Shown here: in pieces, positions 1-11,482 of the stretch | Numbering within the stretch: the stretch's first letter is position 1 | Layout of the letters: every line of letters begins with the position of its first letter | Origin: Crotophaga sulcirostris | Taxonomy: Eukaryota > Chordata > Aves > Cuculiformes > Crotophagidae | Assembly: GCA_013397455.1 (NCBI GenBank) | Contig: VYZB01000030.1 | Coordinates: 3,467,229 to 3,531,228, forward strand | Length of the DNA: 64,000 bases | Direction: 5' to 3' | Notes under the pieces: generated by a model | What the model was told of the DNA's origin: nothing | Seen by the model: only the letters and a program-made list of their open reading frames with translations | Databases searched by the model: none | Made by a program: the position numbers and the translations under genes

Positions 1-245
1 CGGAGGGGCGGGCTCTGCGCGCCCCGCGGCGGCCAGAGGCACCCTCTCCGCAGGGCTTTCCCCGCTCCGGGGGTGCCCCCTGGAGCCGTGTGCGCCCGGC
101 GGCTGCCCCCAGCCGCGGTCCCTCGGGAAGCGGGGCGGTGCCGGGGGCCCGGTGCCCCCCGCGGTGCGGGGGCAGTTCCTGAGGGGGCACCTCCGCGGCT
201 GCCCTCCCGCGTCTGTGTCCGAAGGGGAGGAATGCACCCGCGTAA
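1..245. promoter_or_regulatory. Edge of a CpG island (promoter-like)
   Basis: The first 245 bases are very GC-rich with dense CpG dinucleotides, then the composition drops abruptly to ordinary AT-rich sequence after about position 245. GC-box-like (Sp1-type) motifs are visible at 5-13 and 132-140. No recognised protein is encoded; the open frame from 73 is explained by GC-rich composition. Such an edge is typical of a vertebrate promoter or first-exon island. From known mammalian synteny (MEX3B lies downstream of EFL1, same strand) this may be the 5' flank of MEX3B to the left, but no MEX3B coding sequence is seen, so the assignment is inference. Confidence 0.6.
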
Positions 246-2249
246 CTGCTCTGGTATAATTTCACCAACTTCTTACATCCGTTTTGCTAAACCACTACAA
301 AAGAAGTCACACCTGCCTCTGCGTTGGACTCACAACATCACTTTCTTTCACCTCTCTGCCACCACAGGACCCCTCAAATAGTAAAACCAGCTTTTTTCAC
401 CGAGTACCCTGCCACAACGACCTTCCCTCAGTCTGATGAATAAGCTTGAAAGCGCCCTCACCATTCTCATCAAAACACAACCACTGCATCTTATTTCTCC
501 GGCTTTTCCCGTGTATCCATAAGCACTCACACTTACTTTGTCCTTGCCAGCTGTAGGGGACAAAAGACTGACTTTTTTCTCCCTTCAGAGAAATCAAATA
601 CTAAGAAATCGTTTTCCAGTATCAAGTTTGAGGGCGACAGACGTTTACAAGTGCACACAGATCTGTTTAGCCAGCTGCCTGTACAAACAAGTGTAACAAG
701 TCACAGGTAATTGTTTACACGCAGTGTTTATTGCAAATTACTGTCACTTCCTCAGGATGTTTGCATGCTTTATAACAAAGCTCCAACGCATTGTTTTTTA
801 GCAAGGGTATACACTGGTGATGTGCTTTTCCAAGTACTTAGCTTGTCCCGTCAACTAAGGAAATTCTGTACTTTCTTATTCAAAGGATTACTTATTTTAC
901 AAATTTACACTTTCCATAGGCGGCAGGGGTGGTTTCTATAGGGGATAAATGAGAGTTTACTTACAAATGTTCAAGGATTCTGGAGGCTCCTTACTGGTTT
1001 CAGTACTGAGCATCTTTTCTGAACAGAGGAAAAGCAGATGGACATAACCTTTGACAGCAATTAAAAAAATGTTGCTTATTAAATAAATAAAATTTAAATA
1101 GTAAATAAAATTAAAATGAAAAACTGCTTCTTTGCAGTCTTTTTAACTCAAGGACTCTAAAATCTGTGGGAAGGAAAATAACTGCACCCATTTACCAGAC
1201 AGGGGCAGGACAGGACAAAGATGAGGGAAAGACGTGTCAATATAGGGGATTGTTGTTGTTGAAGTCCAATAGTGAGGGGCATAAATACGGAAATGCAAAG
1301 GTATGAGGAAAGTGGTTGGATCATACTTGGAATTTACCTGTTTGTTGTTTTATTTATTCTCCTGAGTTATAATATCCCCGCTTTTCTCTGTACCCCTTCC
1401 CACCCCATCTACTTTAACTCTGATTGTATTTCTGCCCAAGGTCATTGTACTGAACATCCATGTACTCACTAAGGAGAGAAAAGAAAACAAGTTATCTTGA
1501 GGTTTATGTTCCTCTATAGGAAAAATTTTCTCAGAGCAAGATTCCGTGTAGATCTAGCTTTATGTTTTAATGTTAAGCTAGAAACTCTAATTAAAAATAT
1601 TTAAAATGCATTCCAGAATAGGCCTGATACTTTCCAGGGGCAGAGGGAGAAGAGCATTTCTGGGAGACTAAGTGTGCACTAGTGTTTCAAGCCTCCCATG
1701 AATCCTGTGGAATGGTCCAACATCTTGAAGGCTATTGCTTTTTTACTATTTTAGAAAACATTTAAGAGCAAACTACAGGGAATAGTAATAATAACAATAA
1801 AAATATTATACTGCTGTACCTTAAAACACACATGCACCAACAGTGCAGCCCCTCTGGGAACACAGAATCTATGCAACAACCTGCTCATATGGCAACAAGC
1901 AATGCACACAAGATTCATATGAATCTACTTACTGCACAGAAGTATTTCCTCAGAATAAGTTCATGAGATCTAAATTAAAGTGTTATCTATCTACATAACA
2001 CCTTTCATTCTATAAAACTTCGAAACATATGCAGAATTATAGTGAACTCCATCTCTGGGAGAGAGACCAACCATCTACCTACTGATTTGCAGCAACTGAA
2101 CAAAAGCAGGAAGGGAGGCTATATTACAGGCAAATACAGGACTCATTGCAGGAGGAGTGTAACTCTCAATCCCTTTAGTTTCTCTCTGTTATCATTTCCC
2201 ATTTGTGACAGAGGTAATAAAACTTCCTTCCTCCAACCTTTATTTAATT
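246..2249. other. Intergenic, no gene recognised
   Basis: AT-rich single-copy-looking sequence without a recognisable exon, RNA gene or well-preserved repeat. A strongly AT-rich patch lies at about 1,060-1,120 and a short TTG trinucleotide run near 1,248-1,260. The short open frames here are no longer than chance predicts and resemble no family I know. Confidence 0.6.
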
Positions 2250-2352
2250 AAAGTGTAAGGTCTTTGGGGCAGTGAGCTTACTGTGTGTATATATACAGCA
2301 CCTAGTACGAAGAAGCCATGAGGCCTTTAAATGCTAAATACAAAGTATTAGC
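2250..2352 (+). mobile_element. Ancient L3/CR1-like LINE 3' tail
   Basis: The stretch resembles the 3' end of old amniote L3/CR1-like LINEs. In order it has a TGTAAGxTCTTTGGGGCAG block (2,254 on), a pyrimidine-rich TTACTGTGTGT block, a TACAGCACCTAG block, and a terminal run ending in AATACAAA-like sequence. The copy is heavily diverged and only the 3' tail remains. Recognition is by memory of the family consensus; a repeat-library search would settle the subfamily. Confidence 0.5.
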
Positions 2353-3762
2353 AATACTAAGGATAGGATATAATCTTCATTTAGAATAGATGGGACCTCT
2401 GTTTTCAATGTATCACCACAAAGAATAAATTACATGCATCTCAAGGAAGAACTAATTTAAGGGTCAAGGAAAAGTATTTCATACCAGAGTCTTGCAAGTC
2501 TAGTCTATTCCAGTTGCTTGCACTTAGGACACTGCTGCCAACTGTTACAGAATTTACTGTAAAATTATTTGCCATAATCTTACAAAATAATGTCCCAAAT
2601 TCCACAGGACAGGTCATCATAAGGTTAGGAATACAGTTCATTCTCAGACAGTACATGTGATTACTGTGATAACATAGCCAAATTAACCTTTTCCCTGTGC
2701 AATAAACTGCAATTAGCAATCTGCAGACAAATGACAAGTTCCTTCGTTTCCTGTAATATGTAGCAATATACAAGCCAGATTTCCTATTGAATCCCATATT
2801 AACCTACATTCAGTGGCAGTGAAATCTCAAGAGCACTGTGTCAGAATTTATCATCTTTCGATGATGCTAGCTCCACCTCTTGACAGTTCTAGACAAGATG
2901 TTTGTAAACAACTCATCCAGAATCTGAACAACTGCAGCTGAAAATGTTTATTATTTTTCCACCAGTTGTTCCAGTCACTTTGGATGCTTTATGCTAAGGG
3001 ATGGACAGAGCTCTCAAAACAGTATGGTTGTGTTAATAAATGACAAGAAATAAAATGGAGATGGAGGAGTGAGTGGTTTTGTCATACCTCTCTGAGATGG
3101 AAGACGGCTCAAGGGTACGGAAGCTGCTGAAGTGCCTCTTTCCCTCGTGATAAGGAATGTCACATCAAAAAAATACAAACAGGGAGATGATGTTGATGAT
3201 TTTCCCCATGTGCGCTTTCATCTTTGTAATTCGACACCTCTCTCTGTTAGAGAATTCATGTGCAAAATATTTTTTTTAAAAAAAAAGCTTTTCTGGGACT
3301 ACTTGTGAAAAGCAATTTTGCCACAAACCAGAAAAAGTCTCAGACCTTTAATCAGTCTCTGAAAACGTTGATACAGTACTGTAAATTTATACAAGTTGCT
3401 AATGGCTTTATTAAACCAAAATGCTTTTTTCCAGTACATTAAAACAAAAAAGATTTTTGTAATAGTCATCACATAGTGCACTTTCTTCATACGCTTTTGC
3501 TATTTGTTTGACATGAGTCATTAGTGTGTGCATGTGAGTAGGGGATGAACTCCCTTATAAGAATGCAGTTTTGTTCAACATGACTGATGGAAGGCAATCC
3601 AAAAAGCATAAAGATGCCTTTATAATAAATCAGAACTAACCAGCCGGATCACCTGCCCACTTTAAAGCTCTCCACCTGGATTGTGAGTGGCCTCTTTCAT
3701 TTATTGCTCCATTTGGCCTCTTGTTTATGAACAGGGGTTATCTCATCATATATCTGAATTAA

Positions 3763-4000
3763 ATGGCATTTAACAACCGTGCTGACCGAAGTTCGAAAAT
3801 GAAAATCCCTTCTGCCTTTTCTTTGCTCTCACATTGTGTGTGTAGAGTCCAGCCTTCCAGGCTGCTCTTGCGTGCAGCGCTCTCAGTGGAGTGCTCTGCC
3901 ATGCGCGGCTGCAGGATTGGAGCTCTTTGTTACCATGGCCCTTGGGCCAGTATTCAGTTTGTGATGCAGCACTGGCATCTCGAGCCCGTAAAGCACCTAT
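3763..4000. promoter_or_regulatory. CpG-enriched island, possible conserved regulatory element
   Basis: About nine CpG dinucleotides fall within some 230 bases, against a CpG-poor background on both sides. The sequence has balanced composition and no repeat signature. Overlapping open frames exist on both strands (about 80 codons each), but neither resembles a known protein. In a gene-poor region this pattern is more typical of an enhancer-like conserved element than of an exon. Function is inferred only from composition. Confidence 0.25.
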
Positions 4001-4130
4001 CACCCTTGTAGGCACTGTCTATTAAACAGTGGATAGCTTAATGAAAAAAAAAAATTATATTTGTATGCTTAGACTGAGCTAGATCATAGATCTGTGGGGC
4101 AGCTAATAACCTTGAGTCTTTTCTCATCAG

Positions 4131-4204
4131 TTTTAATCTCTGAAATGGTAAATTATAATTAAATTTTAATTTAATTTTAATCTCTGAAATAGTTAATTAT
4201 AATT
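4131..4204. repeat. Two-copy 44-bp tandem duplication
   Basis: A roughly 30-base segment beginning TTTTAATCTCTGAAAT occurs at 4,131-4,161 and again at 4,175-4,204, with a 44-base offset and only a few differences. The remainder of the unit is AT-rich (TAATTA and TTTAATT runs). It looks like a simple local duplication. Confidence 0.75.
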
Positions 4205-5204
4205 ACGGTCATAAAACATCTACAACCTTTGCTTCCTCTCTCCTCCATCCTTTCCCCCTTACTCAGTGCTGCTAGAAGAAGAAAGAGAAAATAATTGTCT
4301 CTTTAATGCTGCTTGTTTGTACGCTCCTTTTCTAAAGAGTCTATGTTTATATACAGTTCTGAGGCAAAATCTAGGCACAAATGCAGTTCTCATAATAAAT
4401 GAGTGAATAATGTATCCCTGATATTAATCCCAGTGCTCTCCAATAAAAGAATATCTAATTCCTGTCACAGAATTGCCTTGTAGGTTAAAGTTCAGCATAT
4501 ACATACACATGGGAAAAGATTAGATTTTAATTGATAAGTATTAATCATCATTCATTTCTGTCTCTGCAGGGAGCACAATGTTAAAACATTTAGTTAATAT
4601 ACTGTATAATGGATAACCTTGAGGCAGAAGCTCTTGCATCTGTCTCTATCCAAGAAAAAATGTCAACATCAGCCTTTGTTGTAGCAAAATACCCTGACAT
4701 CTGAATGGAGTTGCTGCTACTGGAAAATTGACTGTCTCCAGTGCAATCCTTCCTAACCTGCATCCAGTGCCTAACCTGGAGATGGGGCCAAATTAAAAGT
4801 CTTTATCTGCGCACACCTGTATTTACGAATGTTTGAAATCTCGTCTGGGTCAGAGCACTCTATTTGTGGTGTATCTCCACTCTGAACAAACACATTTCTC
4901 ATATGATGCTCTCACTGCAACCACAAAGCATTAGCACTCACAAGAGCATCATTGAAGATACTCAGGCTGTTCATTGAGAACAAAGCCATTAATGATTAAT
5001 ACTATGGTAGGAGAGAATGTAGCAGTATTTCTTGGCAGCTGAAATTGGCAATGTCTGTCCTACGTGCGAAAGACCCACGAATACCTTTAGTTCTTCTTAT
5101 ACAAGTTCTTATTAACTCTGTGGGAAGAGAAATCAAACATATTCCCCCGAATTACAGGAAAGTGAAGGAGATTTTCACAGCTAAAACTGCATATATACAA
5201 TACA

Positions 5205-5430
5205 TCTCTTTCTGACTGACCCAGCAGATAAAGAGATGTATTTACGTATCACAGACATTACTGTCCCAGCAGATGCTGCAAAGTTGTCACTGACATAGAA
5301 GCTTACTGTCCCACAGATCTGTAATTTTGGAGAGAATTTTCGTACCACAGACACTACTGTCCCTACAGAACCACATCTGCTGGCAGAGTTATTGTTTCAC
5401 AAACTCTTTTGCCTCCAGCAGATGTGAGAG
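5205..5430. repeat. Degenerate minisatellite, ~45-51 bp unit, 4-5 copies
   Basis: A core resembling ACTGTCCCAGCAGAT recurs at 5,215-5,229 (ACTGACCCAGCAGAT), 5,260-5,274 (exact), 5,305 on (ACTGTCCCACAGAT) and 5,356 on (ACTGTCCCTACAGA), giving spacings of 45, 45 and 51 bases. A weaker fifth copy ends in CCAGCAGAT near 5,414-5,422. The part before each core is also shared: CGTATCACAGACATT at 5,245 and CGTACCACAGACACT at 5,341. The unit does not resemble CR1 or another family I recognise. Confidence 0.65.
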
Positions 5431-8400
5431 ACTGCCAGGACGACACGCATTTCTGTCACAGTGAATCTCCAGCTACAGGGAATTAAATTGCAGCTTACAC
5501 TACTGTTCTTCCTGAGCCCTTAGTGTGGGCAATACTGACAAGGAGGAAACAACATAAGCCAGTGGAAAAATAATGCTGCACACCTAGAACATCACCATTA
5601 ACTCTGCCTAAATACAGCAATCAGCAGTGCTGTGTTTGGGGATGCGTCAGGAGGAGAAAAAGAATTACTTTTGTCCTTCCTCCCACCCCACCGCAAACGA
5701 GTATTCATTCTGAGAGTCATTTGAAGGAAAAAGTGTCAGATACTGCTTTCATATAGTAGATCCAAGAAGGCAGAAATCATTCATGACTACTAAGTTGACA
5801 ACCTTAATGCCCTACCACAGGGACCAACCACGTGTGCCAGGTCATTTTAAGCTTGCTTTTGAACAGATGCTTCCAGTTTTACATTTTGCATGAAAAGTTT
5901 CAGAGTTTCCAGTTTACGGACACCAGAAGATTTGACCCCCGGTTCTAGAGGCCTGAAAGCAGAAATAAAGGGGAGGGGGTCGTTTTTAATCCCATTAATG
6001 TAGGCCTAGATCTTTTGAAACTCCATATCATCTCTCAGAGACAGGGTTCAACAGCAGCAGTAGTCACTGGGTGTTTTGCTCCTGTGCAGCTGCACTGCCA
6101 AGCAGCACCTTTCCGAACATGAGGAAGAAAAGCTTGGGTCTATGCTAAGACATGACTATGGTTAGAGTTTCCCTCTGGAGTGAACTCGGCCTAAGGCCCA
6201 TACCAAGGCATGTACTTACATATAAATAATATGTATGGTATGTGAGCCTGGACTTGAGAGCTGTCTTGGGCCTTTGTTTGCCTGACTGAGTAGACATATC
6301 CTTTATGATTTGGTACCGGAGAGAGAAAACCTCCCCTGGTAATTCTGCAGTAATGTAAACCCTACTTGAAGAAACACCATCTAACTCTGGAATTCCCCTG
6401 TGGGGAGTCTGGGCATTTATCTTTATCTGAAGCATCAAGAGCTATTGGCAAAGGCAGGACACACAAATTCCCAGAGCAAAAATTTGACAGAACGCAGCAA
6501 AACCTATATCCTTGGAGCAGATTGTGGGAAAGCATTGAGATTTTGGTGGCTTCGCCAAAGCAAACAAGATGTTTCAAGCCCCATCATCTGCTCAGCAGTT
6601 CACACCCTTCCAGTGCTATCTTTTTCAGATGCCATGCCACACTGGTTAGTGGCAATGCTGTTGTCATGTGTGACTCACTCCATTTTACTGGAAATTAGAA
6701 AACCACATGCTGCACTGAATAACTGCTTATTTATGTAGTCATATCATCCCAGAGAGCACTCCTCCTGCCATTATTTATATACAGATTCTTTCATCTAGAA
6801 TTTTGGAAATACAGCTCTTAACCAGGGTTCATTCAGAGGACAGATTAATCAATAGCACATTGCTCTTTCCAGGGCCCCTTGGGTCCTTCACAGTTTCCAG
6901 TGCCACCCTGAACAAGCGAATGGTATTTTAGAAGAGAGTATCTTCGTCATTACAGGATGTGTGGGAAGCAAAACAGAACAGATAGCAGTGGAACTGGAGT
7001 TGTGTTAGCAGAACAGTCTGTCACATATTTATTTGAGCTTTGGGCAGGTGAATTTCACCCACAAGGAAAAACATAGACTACTTTTGTCTGGTTTTTTTTT
7101 GTGGAGTGCCTTTATAAAGCCTCATCAAATATTTCCTGAACAGATCACAGTGCTACATTTACCGTAGTGATTAATGCTCAGTGTGAGTGATGAACTGGCA
7201 TATTCAGGACAACAGTAAAAAAAACTGCTAAAAAGATGTCGACAGTGCATTCTTTCTGTGGAATAAGAATTACTAGGTAAAAATATTAATAGTTTTAAAT
7301 CATATTTTATGGTGACAACAGATCAAGCTGGCTAAACTTTGTTTCCAGCTCTGAAGCACAGGTCTGGAATTACATGTGTTTCAAAGAACTTCTTTTCCTA
7401 GATTATGAGTTTTTCTAGCCTGCATGAAATTAGTGTTACTACAGCAGCAGCACTAGGATCAAAAGCTAGGTGTGATTGTGTGTTGACAGGCAAAGGCTGA
7501 CCTCTACAAATTCCTGAACTAAGAGATTACCTTACCCTCTACAGCTACAGATAAATTCAGTCTTATCTTTAGATTAAGAAACTGTTAAGAAGATTCAGGC
7601 ACCACACATTTATGAAGAAAGAAAATAGAAATGTGAGATGTTCTTTTTTAAAGGTTACCATAGCTTAAACATTCCTGAAAATATTTATTGTCATAACAGG
7701 CTAGACCTGCCGAAATGTTCTTGTTTAGGATTTGGTCTTTGACATTCTCAGCAATCCTGTTGACTTCAGCTGGATCGCATGGATGCCACAGAAAGCAGAA
7801 TTTAGCAAGGAAAAGGAAAAAAAAACACAAAGTAGTTAAGGACCATTTGGAAAAAGACGTTTGCTTTCAATGTTACTGACTATCCCTCAGGACCAAAATT
7901 CTGTTATATTTTAAAGCATTGCTTTCAATCTTGCTGGAAGTGTCAGACAGTTTGAATAGATCTCCATTTTAATTTCCAATCTAGCAATATGGAACAGCTG
8001 CCATAACTTTGTACAACGTGGCGAATTTGACATCCTCATTCCTCAAATGGCAATCACCAAGATGGGACTCTGAAAAAGGCATAATATGCTTCCACTTTTA
8101 CTGCCTTTTAGTAACTCCCAGTCAAAATTTTATTTCCTACAAAGGACCAAATTTCTCCATTGTACTTTTAACTTGCATTGTCTACAACAGGAAGCAAAGG
8201 TATTGGGTGAAGGTTTATGGGATTTGTAGAACTAGCTTTCCTACTTTCAGCTGATGAGGCAGAGGTTAGTTTACATCCTTCTGGCTTATGCGTCATGATC
8301 AGTGTTAAAGGATCCCTGTTAGGACTTCCCCCACAGCTGTACTGGGAAGATGTAATGGAACAAGCCTCACCAAATCTGCCTTGTCAAAGCCTCCAGCTTC

Positions 8401-8557
8401 TACAGATCTGGCAGCCATGGGTGAGAGTATGAACTGAAATGTGTCACCTTCATGCTTTTCCTGATTCTTAGCAGAAAGAAAACATTGTAAGGAAAATGGA
8501 AACAACAATTACTATGGTTATAGTTTTTGTATTTCAGACCACATTAATTCAAGAGGG

Positions 8558-8742
8558 AGAACTTCATCAATAACATCAATGTCATGGACAGCGAGCTCAT
8601 GTGCATCCTCAGCAAGCTTGCAGGTGACACCAAGCTGAGTCGTGCAGTTGACATGCCAGAAGGACAGGATGTCATCCACAGGGACCTGGACAAGCTTGAG
8701 AAGTGGGCCCACGTGAACCTCATTAATCTTAGCACTGTGCCT
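8558..8742 (+). mobile_element. CR1 LINE fragment, reverse-transcriptase region
   Basis: Read on the plus strand from about 8,569, one frame stays open for about 58 codons and matches the part of the CR1 ORF2 reverse transcriptase around the catalytic FADD box and the segment after it. The box itself is degenerate, reading LAGDTKL, so the second-position Asp is lost. Downstream residues (AVD, PEG, RDLDKLEKWA) keep the CR1 pattern. Both ends are truncated, so this is a dead relic with no complete ORF. Confidence 0.85.
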
Positions 8743-9477
8743 CACTCTGGCACTCTCTAAACAAGGAAAAAGGCAGCTCAGCCATATTCAGGGGGATTTT
8801 TGCATATGAGATGAAGTACATTTCTTAGCACAACTCCATGTTACATGTAGTTTGAGAAGGAATAACTTTTTTTTAGAGTGCTGTGATGTGAATGAGTTGG
8901 TCCTGTTACAGGAATAATAGAATGTCCCTTCTAGCTCATATTTTGTATTCATTCACAAATTATACATTTTCTGTACTTAGATAAAGCTTCCTCCCACTCT
9001 TCTCCTTAACTCTGAATAGAAAACTCAGAGCTGAATTTTGAGACCTATCACTTCGCAGCATGATGTCACCAGTGCACTGAGTAAGAAGAAGTAGAAACAT
9101 CCAGCAGAGATACTGTTGCTCCAGAATGGACTAGTTGTTTCTATACAAATAAAACACAATTTTAAAGCCTCCAGCATGGCTGATTTCAATTCCTAAATTA
9201 ACCTCTCTGTCTGCATTTATGCAACACTCCTCTTACTGAGTTTGTGGTTGCTTGCCTTCCAGCTTCCAATCCTGAGATTCCTACCTTCAATAGTCCACAT
9301 TTCTCATGAAACTGAAATCTCCAAGCATGAAACCCACTCTCACTAATCTGTTTTCTCTTATCAATATACTAACAGGTACATTTATATTCTTGGGAGGACA
9401 CAAATCAGGGTTGTATGGGTGTCTCTTACTTGAGTTTTCCTCTAGCATTTGAAACACAGAAAGCAGAACAGAAATAT

Positions 9478-9540
9478 TAAGGTCAGCATTTTCCAAATGG
9501 ACTCCAACTTTGGGTGCCTAACTTGATACTATTTCCAGGC
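9478..9540 (+). mobile_element. Possible L3/CR1-like LINE fragment
   Basis: A short segment containing GTCAGCATTTTCC followed by TTTGGGTGCCTAACTTGA resembles a motif pair common in old amniote L3/CR1-like 3' regions. It is short and diverged; a chance or other-repeat origin is possible. Confidence 0.35.
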
Positions 9541-11468
9541 AGTAAGAATAATTGCTTCACAAATACAGGTTCCATCACACCTTCTACCACACTGTCAACT
9601 TAGATTCCAAGGGAACAGGTTAAGAGCAACAGATAATATGGGAAGGCAAATAGGGCAGGTTAGCTACATTTTTATCTCCATCTTAGAGTGGTTGGACATG
9701 GCTGACTGGAAGCAGGCTGCAAGCTTGCGTGATCACCTCCCACATCTATTTATACCATTTCATTTTCTTTCCTTAATGGAGACTGTAAATATTACTTTGA
9801 GACAAAAAAAGAAATATGTGAGGAAGTAAATATCAGTAAAGCTGCTGTAAAGGGAAAGACTCATTCACCATTGAAGATGGAAGCTTTGTGTTTTGGTAGT
9901 TTGGCTTATCAATATGCCTGAGCCTTCCACATACAGGCCTACAGCTCAAGGGGAAATCAGTTCAACCTGACTCCCACAGTTCTCTGCACAGCTCCTCCAG
10001 GCTACACTAATCCTTCTTCTGGGAAGGCGCCATTACACCCTTCCTTACTTTTGCTAAAAGGTAGTGTAGCTGCCAGTGTAGCTTGTGGACAGTGGTGGCA
10101 CAAACACATTAACATCACCTGGCAATGAGCGATTCTCTCATCCTAAATGCATGCCACAAAGAGTCTAATCTGCTCAAGAAATTATAAGCCATGCAGCTAT
10201 TTGCACTGAAACCCCTGCAGAAACAGCCCTCCCCCACTTCCTTCTCTGCAAGCTTGCTCTAGCAGCAGGCAGACATAAGTGAAAGGAAAAACAATGAGAA
10301 AGGAAACTTGGGAGGGACAGGTTAGAAGCAGAAGGAGGAAGCAAAAGGTCTGTCTCTGCAGACCATATTCATGATGAAAAGCATTTGCACAAATAACCTC
10401 ATTGCATTCAGTGGGACTGCCGGGCTGAGTAAAAGTGCTACAAGTGCAAGCAACAATTGCAGAGGCAGGAAACAAGTAGGAAAAGAAAGAAAAAGGAAGC
10501 CCCACATGAATCAGACACCTGCACAGAGGAGAGCAGTCTCATACATCCCAGGAAAAACAAATCAGCCCAAATGCTAACTGCCTTTGAGTTATTGCAGAAG
10601 TATTTATAGAGCCTTTCCCAACCTCTGCCTCGCTTCCTGGCAGGCAACACCACAGAAAGAATCTTTGCCACTGGCATCCCCTTCTTCCGCCAAACAAAAA
10701 TATAGTCCCTTCCCAAAAGCACAACAAAGGCAGTAAGAGACCAGCTGGGCTGCATCCTTCCCCCATTACCTGGGGAAGGGTGAATGTCCAGCCAGGGACA
10801 TGCTCAAAGGAGATATAGTAACCACTCTCACGGGAAGGGGAGTGGACATCTGTCTCCCCATGTGATGAGTTAGGGGAACAATATTGATTTAGGTTACTCT
10901 CAGCAAAGAATAACAGAACAGCCAAGGAAGCAAAGGTTTCCACCAAAACCCCTAGTCTGCTCCAGATGGTCGCTTCTTACCTACTTCACAAAGGACAATG
11001 AGACACTGAAAAGAGCTGGATGTCCAGTAACTGTATTGTTCGTTTTCCAGTGAGCTCTTTCAGGAATTCTCAAAACAACTTCTGTGACAGAGCAATTCTA
11101 AGTTTATAAATCATTAAAATAATGCATTTATTTATCAAAAGCTCTTCTCCTAAAAAGAAACACTAGAGAGCAATCCAATCATTCCAATGAATACATGCAT
11201 TTGAATTCTCAGGGCTCATACTAATTGGCACTTTTCAAAATGTTTCCCGTTAGGTTTGTCCATAAGCTTGAAAAAGAAAATCAAAATATGCCTCTCTGAG
11301 TTGGGTTGATGTTTGTGAAACAGAACTGTTAAATCATTGAGCCCAGGGACTGAATTCAAAGCAGTGATGGTTTGAGATCATACATTAAAGATGACAGGTT
11401 CTTTCTAAATCACCTCAAACATGAAATGCTTTCAGTACTAACTTACAAACTTATCTGAAAAACACACA

Positions 11469-11482
11469 CTACCACCTACTGG
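11469..11482 (-). promoter_or_regulatory. CTCF-like motif, one mismatch
   Basis: Read on the minus strand, the 14 bases match the CTCF core consensus CCASYAGRKGGCRS at 13 of 14 positions. The mismatch falls in the GGC part of the core, so binding would probably be weak. It is a sequence match only. Confidence 0.25.

Larger units (their letters stand above)
2353..8557. other. Intergenic stretch with minor repeats
   Basis: No recognisable exon or RNA gene. Contents listed separately are a CpG-enriched island at about 3,763-4,000, a 44-bp tandem duplication at 4,131-4,204 and a degenerate minisatellite at about 5,205-5,430. The rest is AT-rich unique-looking DNA with short A or T runs (for example 3,269-3,286 and 4,044-4,054). 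Confidence 0.55.

Noticed and set aside
73..381. 102-codon frame in the CpG-rich left edge
   Set aside because: It is Pro/Arg/Ala/Gly-rich because of GC content, continues into ordinary AT-rich sequence, and does not match MEX3B or another protein I know.
8518..8745. Two minus-strand frames over the CR1 fragment
   Set aside because: They are antisense shadows of the plus-strand CR1 reverse-transcriptase frame.
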